A DNA stretch of 64,000 bases. Source: Desulfovibrio sp. (GTDB lineage Bacteria; Desulfobacterota; Desulfovibrionia; Desulfovibrionales; Desulfovibrionaceae). Where the stretch lies: NCBI GenBank assembly GCA_022839785.1, contig JALHJW010000001.1, positions 124,001-188,000 on the forward strand. Reading direction: 5' to 3'. Every line of letters begins with the position of its first letter. Within the stretch, counting starts at the first letter, position 1. Under the pieces are notes generated by a model. It ran no database searches. It saw only the letters and a list, made by a program, of their open reading frames with translations, and was not told the DNA's origin. The position numbers were made by a program, and so were the translations under genes. Shown in pieces: positions 26,310-34,607 of the stretch.

Positions 26310-28544
26310 ATGCCCGTTCCCTTTCAGAAGACCAGTCTGACCGCCACGGTCGGCGGCATCGGCATCACCATGGAGACCGGCCGCCTGGCCAACCAGGCCG
26401 ACGGCGCCGTCTGGATACAGTCCGGCGGCACCGTGGTCCTCGTGACCGCTTGCAGCCAGACCCTGGAGATCGACCGGGGCTTCTTCCCCCTGACCTGCAA
26501 CTACCAGGAGATGTTCTACGCCGCGGGCCGCATCCCCGGCTCCTACTTCCGCCGCGAAGTGGGCCGCCCGTCCGAGCGCGAGACGCTCATCTCCCGCCTC
26601 ATCGACCGTCCGCTGCGTCCGCTCTTCCCCAAGGGCTTCAAGGACGAGACGCAGATCATCGCCACGGTGCTCTCGGCCGACCGCCACACCAGCCCCGACG
26701 TGCTGGCCCTGACCGGCGCCTCGGCCGCGCTGCACATCTCCTCCATCCCCTGGGGCGGCCCGGTGGCCTGCGCCCGGGTCGGCTACGTGGACGGCCAGTT
26801 CGTCCTCTACCCGTCCTACAAGGGCATGAGCGAGAACACCGACCTGAACCTCGTGCTGGCCGCCACGCGCGACGCCGTGGTCATGGTCGAGGGCGCGGCC
26901 AAGTTCCTGCCCGAGGACCTCATCGCCGAGGCCATCGCCTGGGGCCACAAGCAGGTGCTGCCGCTCATCGACATGCAGGAGGAGCTGCGCGCCAAGGTGG
27001 GCAAGCCCAAGCGCCTCTTCACCCCGCCCCTGGAGAACAAGGAGTTGGTCGAGGCGGTCTTCGACTTCGCCCGCGGCTCCATGACCGAAGCCCTCGCCGT
27101 GACCGAGAAGATGCCGCGCCGCGCCGCCATGCAGGCCGTGCGCGCCAAGGCCCGCGAGGCCCTGGCCGAGCGCTTCGTTGACGACCTGCTCTTCGACAAG
27201 CACCTTTCCGAGGCCCTGGACGCCCTTGAGAAGCAGATCGTGCGCGAGAAGATCCGCACCACCGGCCGCCGCATCGACGGCCGCGACCTGACCACGGTGC
27301 GCCCGCTCTCCATCGAGGTCGGCGTGCTGCCCCAGGCGCACGGCTCCGCGCTCTTCCGCCGCGGCGAGACGAGCGCCCTGTGCGTCGCCACCCTGGGATC
27401 CTCGCGTGACGAGCAGCGCATCGAGACCCTGGTCGGCGAGAAGACCAAGGGCTTCATGCTGCACTACAACTTCCCGCCGTACTGCGTGGGCGAGGCGCGC
27501 ATGCTGCGCGCCCCCTCCCGCCGCGAAGTGGGCCACGGCAACCTGGCCGAGCGCGCCCTGCTCGCGGTGATGCCCGAGAACGGCGACTTCCCCTTCACCG
27601 TGCGCGTGGTTTCGGAGATCATGGAGTCCAACGGCTCCTCCTCCATGGCCTCGGTCTGCGGCGGCTGCCTCTCGCTCATGGATGCGGGCGTGCCCATCAA
27701 GGCCCCGGTGGCGGGCATCGCCATGGGCCTGTGCAAGGTCGGCGAGGAGTACTTCGTGCTCACGGACATCCTCGGCGACGAGGACGCCCTGGGCGACATG
27801 GACTTCAAGCTGGCGGGCACGGCAGAGGGCATCAGCGCCGTGCAGATGGACATCAAGATCTCCGGCATTCCCCAGGAGGTCCTGCGCAAGGCCCTGCTGC
27901 AGAGCCGCGACGCCCGTCTGCACATCCTTTCCGAGATGGCCACCATCATGGCCGCGCCGCGCGAGGAATTGTCCGATCTCGCGCCGCAGTACAAGACCGT
28001 GGTCATCAACCCCGAGAAGATCCGCGACGTCATCGGCTCGGGCGGCAAGAACATCAAGGCCATCACCGCGGCCACCGAGGCCGACATCGACATCGAGGAC
28101 ACCGGCCACATCAAGATCTTCGCGCCGACTCTCGAATCCCTGCAGAAGGCCGAGCAGATGATCCTCTACTACGACCAGACCGCGGAACTCGGAAAGAACT
28201 ACGTGGGCAAGGTCATCAAGATCATCGAGTGCGGCGCCATCGTGGAGATTCTGCCCGGCCTGGAAGGCCTGCTGCACGTCTCCCAGCTCGACGTGGAACG
28301 CGTGGAGAACGTCGGCGATCTGCTCTCCGTGGGCCAGGAAGTCACGGTCAAGGTCGTGGAGGTCCAGTCCTCGGGCAAGGTGCGTCTCTCCCGCAAGGCA
28401 TGGCTCATGGAGCAGGCCGGACAGGAGGTCGATCTCGCCTCCTTCGGCGCGCCCAGGGGCGGCCGTGACCGCGGCGGCGACCGTTGCGACCGCGGCGGAC
28501 GCGGCGGCGACCGGCGTGGCGGCGACCGCGGCGGACGCCGGTAG
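26310..28544 (+). CDS. pnp: Polyribonucleotide nucleotidyltransferase (PNPase)
   Basis: A 744-residue enzyme: first RNase PH domain (ACSQTLEIDRGFFPL, RPLRPLFPKGF), linker helices, and second RNase PH domain with FRRGETSALCVATLG, VVSEIMESNGSSSMASVCGG and the catalytic ILGDEDALGDMDFK. KH (IRDVIGSGGKNIKAI) and S1 (GAIVEILPGLEGLLHVSQLD) domains follow. It degrades RNA 3' to 5' by phosphorolysis. The C-terminus is an unusual Arg/Gly/Asp-rich tail (about 28 residues) that may add RNA binding. ATG at 26310 follows AAGGAG; upstream codons in the same frame belong to the leader hairpin. Confidence 0.98.
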   Translation: MPVPFQKTSLTATVGGIGITMETGRLANQADGAVWIQSGGTVVLVTACSQTLEIDRGFFPLTCNYQEMFYAAGRIPGSYFRREVGRPSERETLISRLIDRPLRPLFPKGFKDETQIIATVLSADRHTSPDVLALTGASAALHISSIPWGGPVACARVGYVDGQFVLYPSYKGMSENTDLNLVLAATRDAVVMVEGAAKFLPEDLIAEAIAWGHKQVLPLIDMQEELRAKVGKPKRLFTPPLENKELVEAVFDFARGSMTEALAVTEKMPRRAAMQAVRAKAREALAERFVDDLLFDKHLSEALDALEKQIVREKIRTTGRRIDGRDLTTVRPLSIEVGVLPQAHGSALFRRGETSALCVATLGSSRDEQRIETLVGEKTKGFMLHYNFPPYCVGEARMLRAPSRREVGHGNLAERALLAVMPENGDFPFTVRVVSEIMESNGSSSMASVCGGCLSLMDAGVPIKAPVAGIAMGLCKVGEEYFVLTDILGDEDALGDMDFKLAGTAEGISAVQMDIKISGIPQEVLRKALLQSRDARLHILSEMATIMAAPREELSDLAPQYKTVVINPEKIRDVIGSGGKNIKAITAATEADIDIEDTGHIKIFAPTLESLQKAEQMILYYDQTAELGKNYVGKVIKIIECGAIVEILPGLEGLLHVSQLDVERVENVGDLLSVGQEVTVKVVEVQSSGKVRLSRKAWLMEQAGQEVDLASFGAPRGGRDRGGDRCDRGGRGGDRRGGDRGGRR

Positions 28545-28565
28545 CAGAGGAACCTCAGCGGACAA

Positions 28566-28623
28566 GGCGCGGCCCAGAGGGGCCGCGCCATATAAAAGAG
28601 CGGGCGCATGCGCCCGCTCTTTT
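28566..28623 (+). terminator. Tandem hairpin terminator ending the rimP-pnp operon
   Basis: Hairpin one is GGCGCGGCC/GGCCGCGCC. Hairpin two (28594-28623) is an extended palindrome, AAAAGAGCGGGCGC with GCGCCCGCTCTTTT, ending in T. The second is flanked by A and T runs on both sides and so can work in both directions, serving also the leftward gene ending at 28658. Confidence 0.85.
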
Positions 28624-28657
28624 CGTTTACACAGCCGAAACAGCCGAAAATGGACCG

Positions 28658-29806
28658 CTAGCCCTCTTCCCGTTCCAGCTCCCGGGGCGGGGAAATGCCC
28701 AGGAGCAGCAGCCTCGCCCGCACCTCGGGCGCGAGGGGGCCGAGAAGACCGAAGCTCTTGCCCTGGGCCTGGGCGGTTTTCCCTGCCGCGGACACGAGCT
28801 GAAAGAACGTTATGTCCGCCTCGCGCAGCGCCGAGGCGTCCAGGAGGATCTCCTGCGCCCCGGCGAAACAGGCCAGCAAGGCGGTCTTGAGGCCCGCCAT
28901 GCGCTCCACGGTCTCGCGCTCCGTGAGCCGGAGCACGGCCCGCCCCTCTCCCTGCTCCACCGCGTATCCGGCGCAGTCCGCACATGCGCAGCCCGCCCCT
29001 CCGCAGTCCGCGCTCCCGCTCTGCTCCGCCGCGACGCCCTCGTCGCAGGCGCACAGAAGCTCCGTCCCCTCCACGGGCCTGATCCGGTCCTGCGCAAGGC
29101 CGAAGAGCAGTCCGGCGATCTCCGCGTCGATGATCGTGGCGTAGAGCACCGCCAGCGGAAGCGAACGACCAGGCCCGGCGGCAAGGTCCCCCGCGGCCTC
29201 GAAGCCGAGCCTGCAGTCCAGGATCAGCCCGGATTCCGCGAGCGCGGCCAGGACGTCCAGGGGAGTGCGCCCCTGACGCTGGATGTCGGCCAACAGATCG
29301 AACGTCAGGCAGTAGAGGCGGTTGCCCCTGCCCAGCGCCTCGGCCAGACGCAACGCGTCCACGGAAAAGGGATCGAGACCCTGCCCGCAGGCCACGGCGA
29401 CGAACTGCCCGGCAGCCGCCCGGTCGGGCGTGTCCAGCAGGCCGGTCAGTCGCCCCGCGGCCTCGGCCATGTCCCCCTGCCACGCCTCCGGCAGAGCCTG
29501 GAGCGCGGCGGCCAGGATGTCGAAGCCGCGTGCCAGGGGTCCGGCGGCCTCCCGATCAGGCCCGACGCGCCCGTCGCGCACCGCACAGAGGGCTTGACGC
29601 AGCCCCCGTCCCAGGTCTCGAAGGGAGTCGAGCCCGAGGAAGGCGGCGCTTTCCGCGATGCAATGGACAGCGCGCAGCAGGCGGCCCACGCTCCCGGCGT
29701 CGGCCTCTCCCGACAGCAGGAGGGCCTTGTCCCGGGCAATGCCCGCAAGGCGGGCGCGGCTGCCCGCGGCAAAGGCGGCGAGGAGTGCGTCGTCGGTCCC
29801 TGCCAT
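28658..29806 (-). CDS. Hpt - CheA-like adaptor - STAS protein without kinase domain, Cys-rich insert
   Basis: A 382-residue soluble protein. Residues ~1-100 form a histidine phosphotransfer (CheA P1-like) bundle with AVHCIAESAAFLGLDSL; His48 is the phospho-acceptor position, although the usual Lys-Gly after it is replaced. Residues ~165-255 (YCLTFDLLADIQRQGRTPL and a following LAALAESG segment) resemble the small domain found between P1 and the kinase core in some CheA-like proteins. A cysteine cluster follows (CAC, later C-x4-CAC-x2-C). The C-terminal ~90 residues look like a STAS domain (LLDASALREADITFFQLV), with Thr at the usual phospho-Ser site. There is no ATPase domain. It is the last gene of a three-gene partner-switch operon, 2 bases after its neighbour. 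Confidence 0.65.
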   Translation of the reverse strand: MAGTDDALLAAFAAGSRARLAGIARDKALLLSGEADAGSVGRLLRAVHCIAESAAFLGLDSLRDLGRGLRQALCAVRDGRVGPDREAAGPLARGFDILAAALQALPEAWQGDMAEAAGRLTGLLDTPDRAAAGQFVAVACGQGLDPFSVDALRLAEALGRGNRLYCLTFDLLADIQRQGRTPLDVLAALAESGLILDCRLGFEAAGDLAAGPGRSLPLAVLYATIIDAEIAGLLFGLAQDRIRPVEGTELLCACDEGVAAEQSGSADCGGAGCACADCAGYAVEQGEGRAVLRLTERETVERMAGLKTALLACFAGAQEILLDASALREADITFFQLVSAAGKTAQAQGKSFGLLGPLAPEVRARLLLLGISPPRELEREEG

Positions 29807-29808
29807 GG

Positions 29809-30546
29809 CTATTCCCCCGCCTTGTGCACCTCGAAGTGCCGGGTCAGGCGCATGATCGACAGGATATCGTAGATGCGCGCCGCCACGTTGACCAGCCGCA
29901 ACTGCCCCCCCTTGGCGCAAAGCGAGTTGTGGGTGGCCACGAGCAGCCCCATGCCCAGGGAATCCACCATGCCGACGCCTTCCAGGTCGATGGTCAGACT
30001 GGCGATGCCCTCGCCCACCAGGGCCGCGAGGTCGGCCCGAACCTCCTCCACGCTGGAGGCCACGAGGTCGCGCCCCGGACGCAGGATTGCGCCGTGCTGC
30101 GACTTGACGACATCGGACATGCTCCCCCCCTTGCAGGTCACGTTCTTGCCCAGGATGATCTCGTTGCCGCTCTCGTTGAAGGAGACCGCGTCGAAACAGG
30201 TGCGGATGATGGACAATCCCCGTCCCCGTTCGCTCTCCGGCGGGGCGAGGCGATCGGCCGCGGCCCGCCAGTCGAAGCCCGTGCCGGAATCCCGCACGGT
30301 CACGGCCAACCGCGCTCCGGTCAGCTCCATCTCGCAGAAGACCTTGTCCCCGGCGCGCCCGGCGCAGCCGTGGAGCATGGCGTTGGACAGGGCCTCGCGC
30401 AGGCCGAGCTGGAAATGAAAATAGTCCCCCTCCCCGCATTCCTCGACCAGGAAGCGCTCGGCCATGCCGCAAATGTGGTCGATGTTCCCCAGGTCCGGCG
30501 CGGCCTGAAAGGCGATGATCCCGGGACGTCGCAAGGAGACCAGCAT
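29809..30546 (-). CDS. Anti-sigma-factor-type serine kinase fused to a STAS (anti-anti-sigma) domain
   Basis: A 245-residue fusion. Residues ~15-140 are a GHKL ATPase of the RsbW/SpoIIAB type: N-box LREALSNAMLHG (Glu51, Asn55), VRDSGTGFDW (Asp86) and ERGRGLSIIR. Residues ~145-245 are a STAS domain with DLEGVGMVDSLGMGLL, where Ser196 is the expected phosphorylation site. Normally kinase and STAS antagonist are separate proteins; here they are one chain, so the kinase may act on its own tail or in trans. It lies between the phosphatase gene (1-base gap) and the Hpt/STAS gene. The controlled sigma factor or output protein is not in the window. Confidence 0.8.
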   Translation of the reverse strand: MLVSLRRPGIIAFQAAPDLGNIDHICGMAERFLVEECGEGDYFHFQLGLREALSNAMLHGCAGRAGDKVFCEMELTGARLAVTVRDSGTGFDWRAAADRLAPPESERGRGLSIIRTCFDAVSFNESGNEIILGKNVTCKGGSMSDVVKSQHGAILRPGRDLVASSVEEVRADLAALVGEGIASLTIDLEGVGMVDSLGMGLLVATHNSLCAKGGQLRLVNVAARIYDILSIMRLTRHFEVHKAGE

Positions 30547-30547
30547 C

Positions 30548-31660
30548 TCATGCCTCCAGGCCGAGCAGCACGGCGTCGTCGCTCATGACCCTGCCGTCGC
30601 ACATGGCCTCGCGCACGGTCTGCACGCTCTCGGCCAAGGACTGCCCCCGGCAGGAGGCGCAGGCCGCGAGCAGACGGGCCGTGCCCGCGGCCAGGTCCCA
30701 CTCGGCGGATTCGACCAGACCGTCGGTATAGAGATAGATGCGGTCGCCAGGATGCAGGTTCAGGCAGAGCGGGGCCAGGGAGATGGACTCGAAGGCCCCC
30801 AGGATGTCGCCCTGCGCCTCCAGCAGGCGCGCCGGGCCATCCCCGGCCGGGACCAGGACCGGGGCGGGGTGACCGCAGGACAGGAGGGTCAGGGTCGTGC
30901 GCCTGGGGTTCAGCAGGGCGTAGCAGGCGGTCAGGAACTGTCCTGGCGCGAGCACGTGCCGCAGCACCCCGTTGACGTTCTTCAGGGTTTCCGCGGGGGT
31001 GTAGAGCGGGCCGGCGTTCTGCCGGAGCACGGCCTTGAGCCCGGCGGTGACGAAGGAGGCCTTGAGATCGTGGCCGCTGATGTCGGCCACGAAATAGCCG
31101 AAGCCGCCGCCCAGCCCGAAGACGTCGTAGAAATCCCCCCCCGCCTCCAGAACCGGCTGGTAGGCCACGGCGAATCCGGCCTCCGGGAGGTCGGCCGGGG
31201 ACGGCAGGATGGCCTTTTGCGCGTCGCGCACCTGGCGCAGGCGTTCGGCCTGGGTCCGGATCACCGTTTCGTAGGCCTCGGCCAGCTTGAGCTGGCCGCG
31301 GATGCGGGCCATGACCTCGCGCATCTGAAAGGGCTTGGTCACGTAGTCCACCGCTCCGAGGTCGAAGCCCCGCACCTTGGTCTCCACGTCCGAAAGCGCG
31401 GAGAGCAGAATCACGGGGATGTCCGCCGTCTCCGGCTCGGCCTTGAGCTTCTCCAGGGTCTGCAGGCCGGACTCGCCCGGCATCATGATGTCGAGGAGCA
31501 CGATGTCCGGCCGCCGTTCGCGGGCCGCGGCCCGGCATTCCGGGCCGTTGACCGTCAGAACCGGCTCGAAGCCCTCGCCGTGCAGCAGCCGCTCCAGGGT
31601 GAAACGGTTCAAATGTTCGTCGTCCGCCACCAGCACGACGGGCTTCTCCCGCATGACCAC
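30548..31660 (-). CDS. Response regulator with PP2C/SpoIIE-type serine phosphatase output (RsbU-like)
   Basis: About 370 residues. Residues ~5-125 are a receiver domain: LVADDEHLNRFTLE, phospho-acceptor Asp in VLLDIMMPGESG, then VILLSALSD and the KPFQ lysine. A short helix (QAERLRQVRDAQKAILPSPA) leads to the SpoIIE phosphatase with EAGGDFYDVF, FVADISGHDLKASFV and YLYTDGLVESA. It should dephosphorylate STAS proteins when its receiver is phosphorylated. An ATG at 31654 is possible, but AGGAGG is 6 bases before GTG 31660 and 12 before the ATG, so GTG is preferred. First gene of the partner-switch operon. Confidence 0.88.
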   Translation of the reverse strand: MVMREKPVVLVADDEHLNRFTLERLLHGEGFEPVLTVNGPECRAAARERRPDIVLLDIMMPGESGLQTLEKLKAEPETADIPVILLSALSDVETKVRGFDLGAVDYVTKPFQMREVMARIRGQLKLAEAYETVIRTQAERLRQVRDAQKAILPSPADLPEAGFAVAYQPVLEAGGDFYDVFGLGGGFGYFVADISGHDLKASFVTAGLKAVLRQNAGPLYTPAETLKNVNGVLRHVLAPGQFLTACYALLNPRRTTLTLLSCGHPAPVLVPAGDGPARLLEAQGDILGAFESISLAPLCLNLHPGDRIYLYTDGLVESAEWDLAAGTARLLAACASCRGQSLAESVQTVREAMCDGRVMSDDAVLLGLEA

Positions 31661-31670
31661 CCGGGGCCTC

Positions 31671-32594
31671 CTAGCTTCCGGCCGACCGTGCGGGCGTCGA
31701 GGCTGCTCCTGGTCCCGGGGCGGGTTGCGGCCCGCCCTTGGGACTCGGCGCGGGCGCGGGAGTAGGCGCGGGAGCCGGTTCGAGCGCGCGCCTGGGAGCC
31801 GGAGAGGGCGGGGGCGGCGGGTCTTGCCGTGGAGCCGGAGCCGCGCCGCCGTTCTGGTCAAAGACCTGGGAAACCGGCAGGGTGTAGCCTGTGACCTGCT
31901 CGCCCGAGCGCACCACCACCTTGACCTCGCGAATGCCCAGGTTGCCGGGAAAATAGAGGTAACCGACCTTGGTGTAGCTCTGCGGCACCGGTTCCGAGGT
32001 CCAGGCGTAGCGCGAGAGTTCGCGCAGCACGTGGTTCTTCAGGTCCGTCTCCGAGCCCCAGCCTCCGGCCACGCCGCCCGCCATGGCCCCGCCCGCCGCG
32101 CCGATGGCCGCGCCCTTCCAGATGTTGTCGCCGCCGCCGATGGTCCCGAGCAGCGCGCCGATGCCCGCGCCCAGCACCGCGCCCAGCGCGCCGGTGCGCG
32201 CCGCGTTGCCCGCGGTGTTGGAGAAGGCCTCGGAGCGCGTCACCAGCTCGGTGGCCTCGTCCAGGCTGTAGGGCAGGTATTCGCCGTCCGCCCCCACGCC
32301 GCGCACCTGGGAGTAGTCCACCACGAACTGCCGGTCCGAGGTGTTCTTGAAGACCAGGAAGACCGGTTCCAGATTGGCCTTGCGGTAGTCGAGCCCTTCC
32401 CCGAAATAGGCGTAGGCCACGGCCGCCATGCCGAAGTCCGAGGTCTTCACCGAGCCGGGCACGGTGTCCGGATCGGCCACCTTGCGCGGCTGCGGCAGCG
32501 GCTGGCGCGAGGCGCAGCCCACGGGCGCGGCGACAAGGGCGAAAATGGCCAGCAGAGCCGTGGCCCGCATCAGACGTTTGCTGAAAGACTTCAT
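31671..32594 (-). CDS. Glycine-zipper lipoprotein with proline-rich tail
   Basis: A 307-residue predicted lipoprotein: hydrophobic signal (LMRATALLAIFALVAAPVG) with lipobox ending at Cys27. The mature part has a conserved-looking beta region. About residues 125-165 form a glycine zipper (GALGAVLGAGIGALLG, then GAAIGAAGGAMAGGVAGG), the type of segment that inserts in or spans membranes. The last ~60 residues are Pro/Ala-rich. No enzymatic motif. ATG at 32594 follows AGGAGCGG. It ends 11 bases before the phosphatase gene and could share its transcript. Function unknown; envelope localisation likely. Confidence 0.7.
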   Translation of the reverse strand: MKSFSKRLMRATALLAIFALVAAPVGCASRQPLPQPRKVADPDTVPGSVKTSDFGMAAVAYAYFGEGLDYRKANLEPVFLVFKNTSDRQFVVDYSQVRGVGADGEYLPYSLDEATELVTRSEAFSNTAGNAARTGALGAVLGAGIGALLGTIGGGDNIWKGAAIGAAGGAMAGGVAGGWGSETDLKNHVLRELSRYAWTSEPVPQSYTKVGYLYFPGNLGIREVKVVVRSGEQVTGYTLPVSQVFDQNGGAAPAPRQDPPPPPSPAPRRALEPAPAPTPAPAPSPKGGPQPAPGPGAASTPARSAGS

Positions 32595-32614
32595 CGTAAT
32601 CCGCTCCTGATGGG

Positions 32615-33424
32615 TCATTGCACCAGCACGCCGGCGTAGCCGACCACGCTGGTGTGGTCTCCGGACGCATCGCCCGAGGTGGCGTAGGCGACGAGGCTCG
32701 CCTCGGTCGCGCCCAGCGCCCGGGCTGCGGCCAGCGCCAGGGTCATGGGCAGCACCCCGCACATGGAGATGCGGTGCCGGACCACTGTCTCGTACAATCC
32801 GGCCGCGTCGAGTTCAAGGATGCGCTGCAGGGCCAGGGAATCGCGTTCCTTGGCCCGGTCCTCGGGCAGGTAGTGGCTCATGTCCGAACTCACGACCATG
32901 GCCACCGGCTCCTTCCACGCGCGCAGGACCGAGGCCACGGCCTCGCCCGCGGCCAGCAGCGCCTCCGGGTCGCGCAGGGACACGGCCACGGGCACGATGC
33001 GCGCGTTGTTGTTGAAGTGCCGCAGGAAGGGCAGCACGACCTCAAGGGAATGCTCGCCCGCGTGCGCTTCGGTGTCGGCCGTGAAGCCGGGCGCGTCGGC
33101 GATCAGCCGGGCCGCGAGGAAGGCGTCCACGGCCAGGCCGCCGCCGGGCAGCTCCCAGAGCCCCTCTGGCCAGACGGCCAGGGGATGGCCCTGGCCCGTG
33201 TGGTTGGGGCCGAGAAGAAGCAGCGTGTCCGGCAGGTTGGCCTGGGCCAGGGTGCGGCCGCAGACCGGGCCGGAATATATCCAGCCCGCGTGCGGCGTCA
33301 TGGCCAGCAGCGTGGGCTCCATGCGCGCCTCCCCCGCGCCCGTGGCGCAGGCCGCGATCATCCGCTCCATCTCCCGCACGTCGCCGGGGTAGAACTGTCC
33401 GGCCACGATGGCCTGTCTGTTCAT
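32615..33424 (-). CDS. MEMO family protein (AmmeMemoRadiSam system protein B)
   Basis: A 269-residue protein of the MEMO fold related to extradiol dioxygenases. Metal-site-like histidines appear in the family motifs MTPHAGWIYSGPVCGRTL, GPNHTG, HAGEHSLEVVLPFL and SSDMSHY. In the AmmeMemoRadiSam arrangement this protein accompanies an AMMECR1 protein and a radical SAM enzyme; neither is beside it here. The biochemical role is undetermined. ATG at 33424 fits the family start (MNRQAIVAGQFYPG). The lipoprotein gene follows after 20 bases. Confidence 0.88.
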   Translation of the reverse strand: MNRQAIVAGQFYPGDVREMERMIAACATGAGEARMEPTLLAMTPHAGWIYSGPVCGRTLAQANLPDTLLLLGPNHTGQGHPLAVWPEGLWELPGGGLAVDAFLAARLIADAPGFTADTEAHAGEHSLEVVLPFLRHFNNNARIVPVAVSLRDPEALLAAGEAVASVLRAWKEPVAMVVSSDMSHYLPEDRAKERDSLALQRILELDAAGLYETVVRHRISMCGVLPMTLALAAARALGATEASLVAYATSGDASGDHTSVVGYAGVLVQ

Positions 33425-33556
33425 GCGCACCCCCTTTTCCGGGAAGCCTCGACGCCGCGTCCGAACCGGCCGCGGCGAACGGCCGAAACGACCGGCCGCG
33501 CCCCTCATCTACCACAATCACGGTCTTGTGCAAACGCGAAGCGGACGCGAGGCGGC

Positions 33557-33584
33557 TTGCTTTTTCCCCGGCCCCGCCTAAAAT
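33557..33584 (+). promoter_or_regulatory. Predicted promoter of the arginase gene
   Basis: TTGCTT (33557-33562), a 16-base spacer and TAAAAT (33579-33584) put the start near 33591, 27 bases before the ATG. Confidence 0.45.
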
Positions 33585-33617
33585 CCCGCCGTTCCCGAAC
33601 CGCAACCCGGAGCCCGG

Positions 33618-34589
33618 ATGATCGCGCACAACAGCACCGTCAACGTCGTGGGCGTGCCCATGGACCTCGGCGTCTCCAAACTCGGCGTGGACATGGGCCC
33701 CACCGCCCTGCGCTACGCCGGAATCTTCGAGGCCCTGGAGCACGGGGGGTTTCCCTTCGTGGACGCGGGGGACATCCCAGTGGCCCACAACTTCGCCCTG
33801 GACCGCCTGCCCCCAGAGAAGCGCGGCCCGGCCAAACGGGCGGAGATCGCCCGCGTGTCCGAGAATCTCGCCCGGCACGTTTTCGAGGCCGCGGCGCGGG
33901 GCGAGACGCCGCTGACCCTTGGCGGCGACCACTCCACGGCCATCGGCGGCATCGCCGGGCTGGCCAGGGCCAGGGGCCGCGTCGGCGTGGTCTGGATCGA
34001 CGCCCACGCCGACGCCAACACCCCGGACACCAGCCCCTCGGGCAACATCCACGGCATGCCCCTGGCCATCTCCCTGGGCCATGGCTATCCGGAGCTGGTG
34101 AACTGCCTCGGCTTCGCGCCGAAAGTCCGGCCCGAGGACGTGGTCATCCTGGGGGCCAAGGACGTGGACCCGGAGGAGTTGGACTTCGTGCGCGCCCAGG
34201 GCATCGCCCTCTACTCCACCTTCGACATCATGCACCTGGGACTGGCCCGGGTCATGGACGAGGCGGTGGCGCGCGTGGCGCAGCACACGAACGCGGTCTA
34301 CGTCAGCTTCGACGCCGACGTCATGGACGTGCGCCTCGCGCCCGGCACGGGCATCACCACAAAAGGCGGCCTGACCTACCGCGAGATCAGCTACATCTGC
34401 CGCACCCTGGGCGAACGGCTGACCATTGCCGGGCTGGACGTCATCGAGGTCAACCCGCTCATGGACAAACGCAACCAGACCGCCGAACTCTGCGTGGAGC
34501 TGGCCATGGCCCTGCTGGGCTACCGCTGGACGGACTACGAAAGGAATTATCTCAGGCGGAACATGCCCACGGAACGCCACGAAGACTGA
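33618..34589 (+). CDS. rocF: Arginase (ureohydrolase family)
   Basis: A 323-residue enzyme with all manganese ligands in place: His105 in LGGDHS, Asp128, His130 and Asp132 in WIDAHAD, and Asp242 and Asp244 in FDADVMD. The N-terminal VVGVPMDLGVSKLGVDMGPT and the SGNIHGMPL loop are typical of arginase rather than agmatinase or formiminoglutamase. It converts arginine to ornithine and urea. No urease or ornithine genes are adjacent. The gene is isolated, convergent with the TPR protein gene to its right. Confidence 0.92.
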   Translation: MIAHNSTVNVVGVPMDLGVSKLGVDMGPTALRYAGIFEALEHGGFPFVDAGDIPVAHNFALDRLPPEKRGPAKRAEIARVSENLARHVFEAAARGETPLTLGGDHSTAIGGIAGLARARGRVGVVWIDAHADANTPDTSPSGNIHGMPLAISLGHGYPELVNCLGFAPKVRPEDVVILGAKDVDPEELDFVRAQGIALYSTFDIMHLGLARVMDEAVARVAQHTNAVYVSFDADVMDVRLAPGTGITTKGGLTYREISYICRTLGERLTIAGLDVIEVNPLMDKRNQTAELCVELAMALLGYRWTDYERNYLRRNMPTERHED

Positions 34590-34607
34590 CGCCCTAGGGA
34601 CGGCCCG

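Noticed and set aside
26127..29483. 1118-codon minus-strand frame opposite pnp
   Set aside because: A shadow of pnp; the real minus-strand gene here is only 28658-29806 and in another frame.
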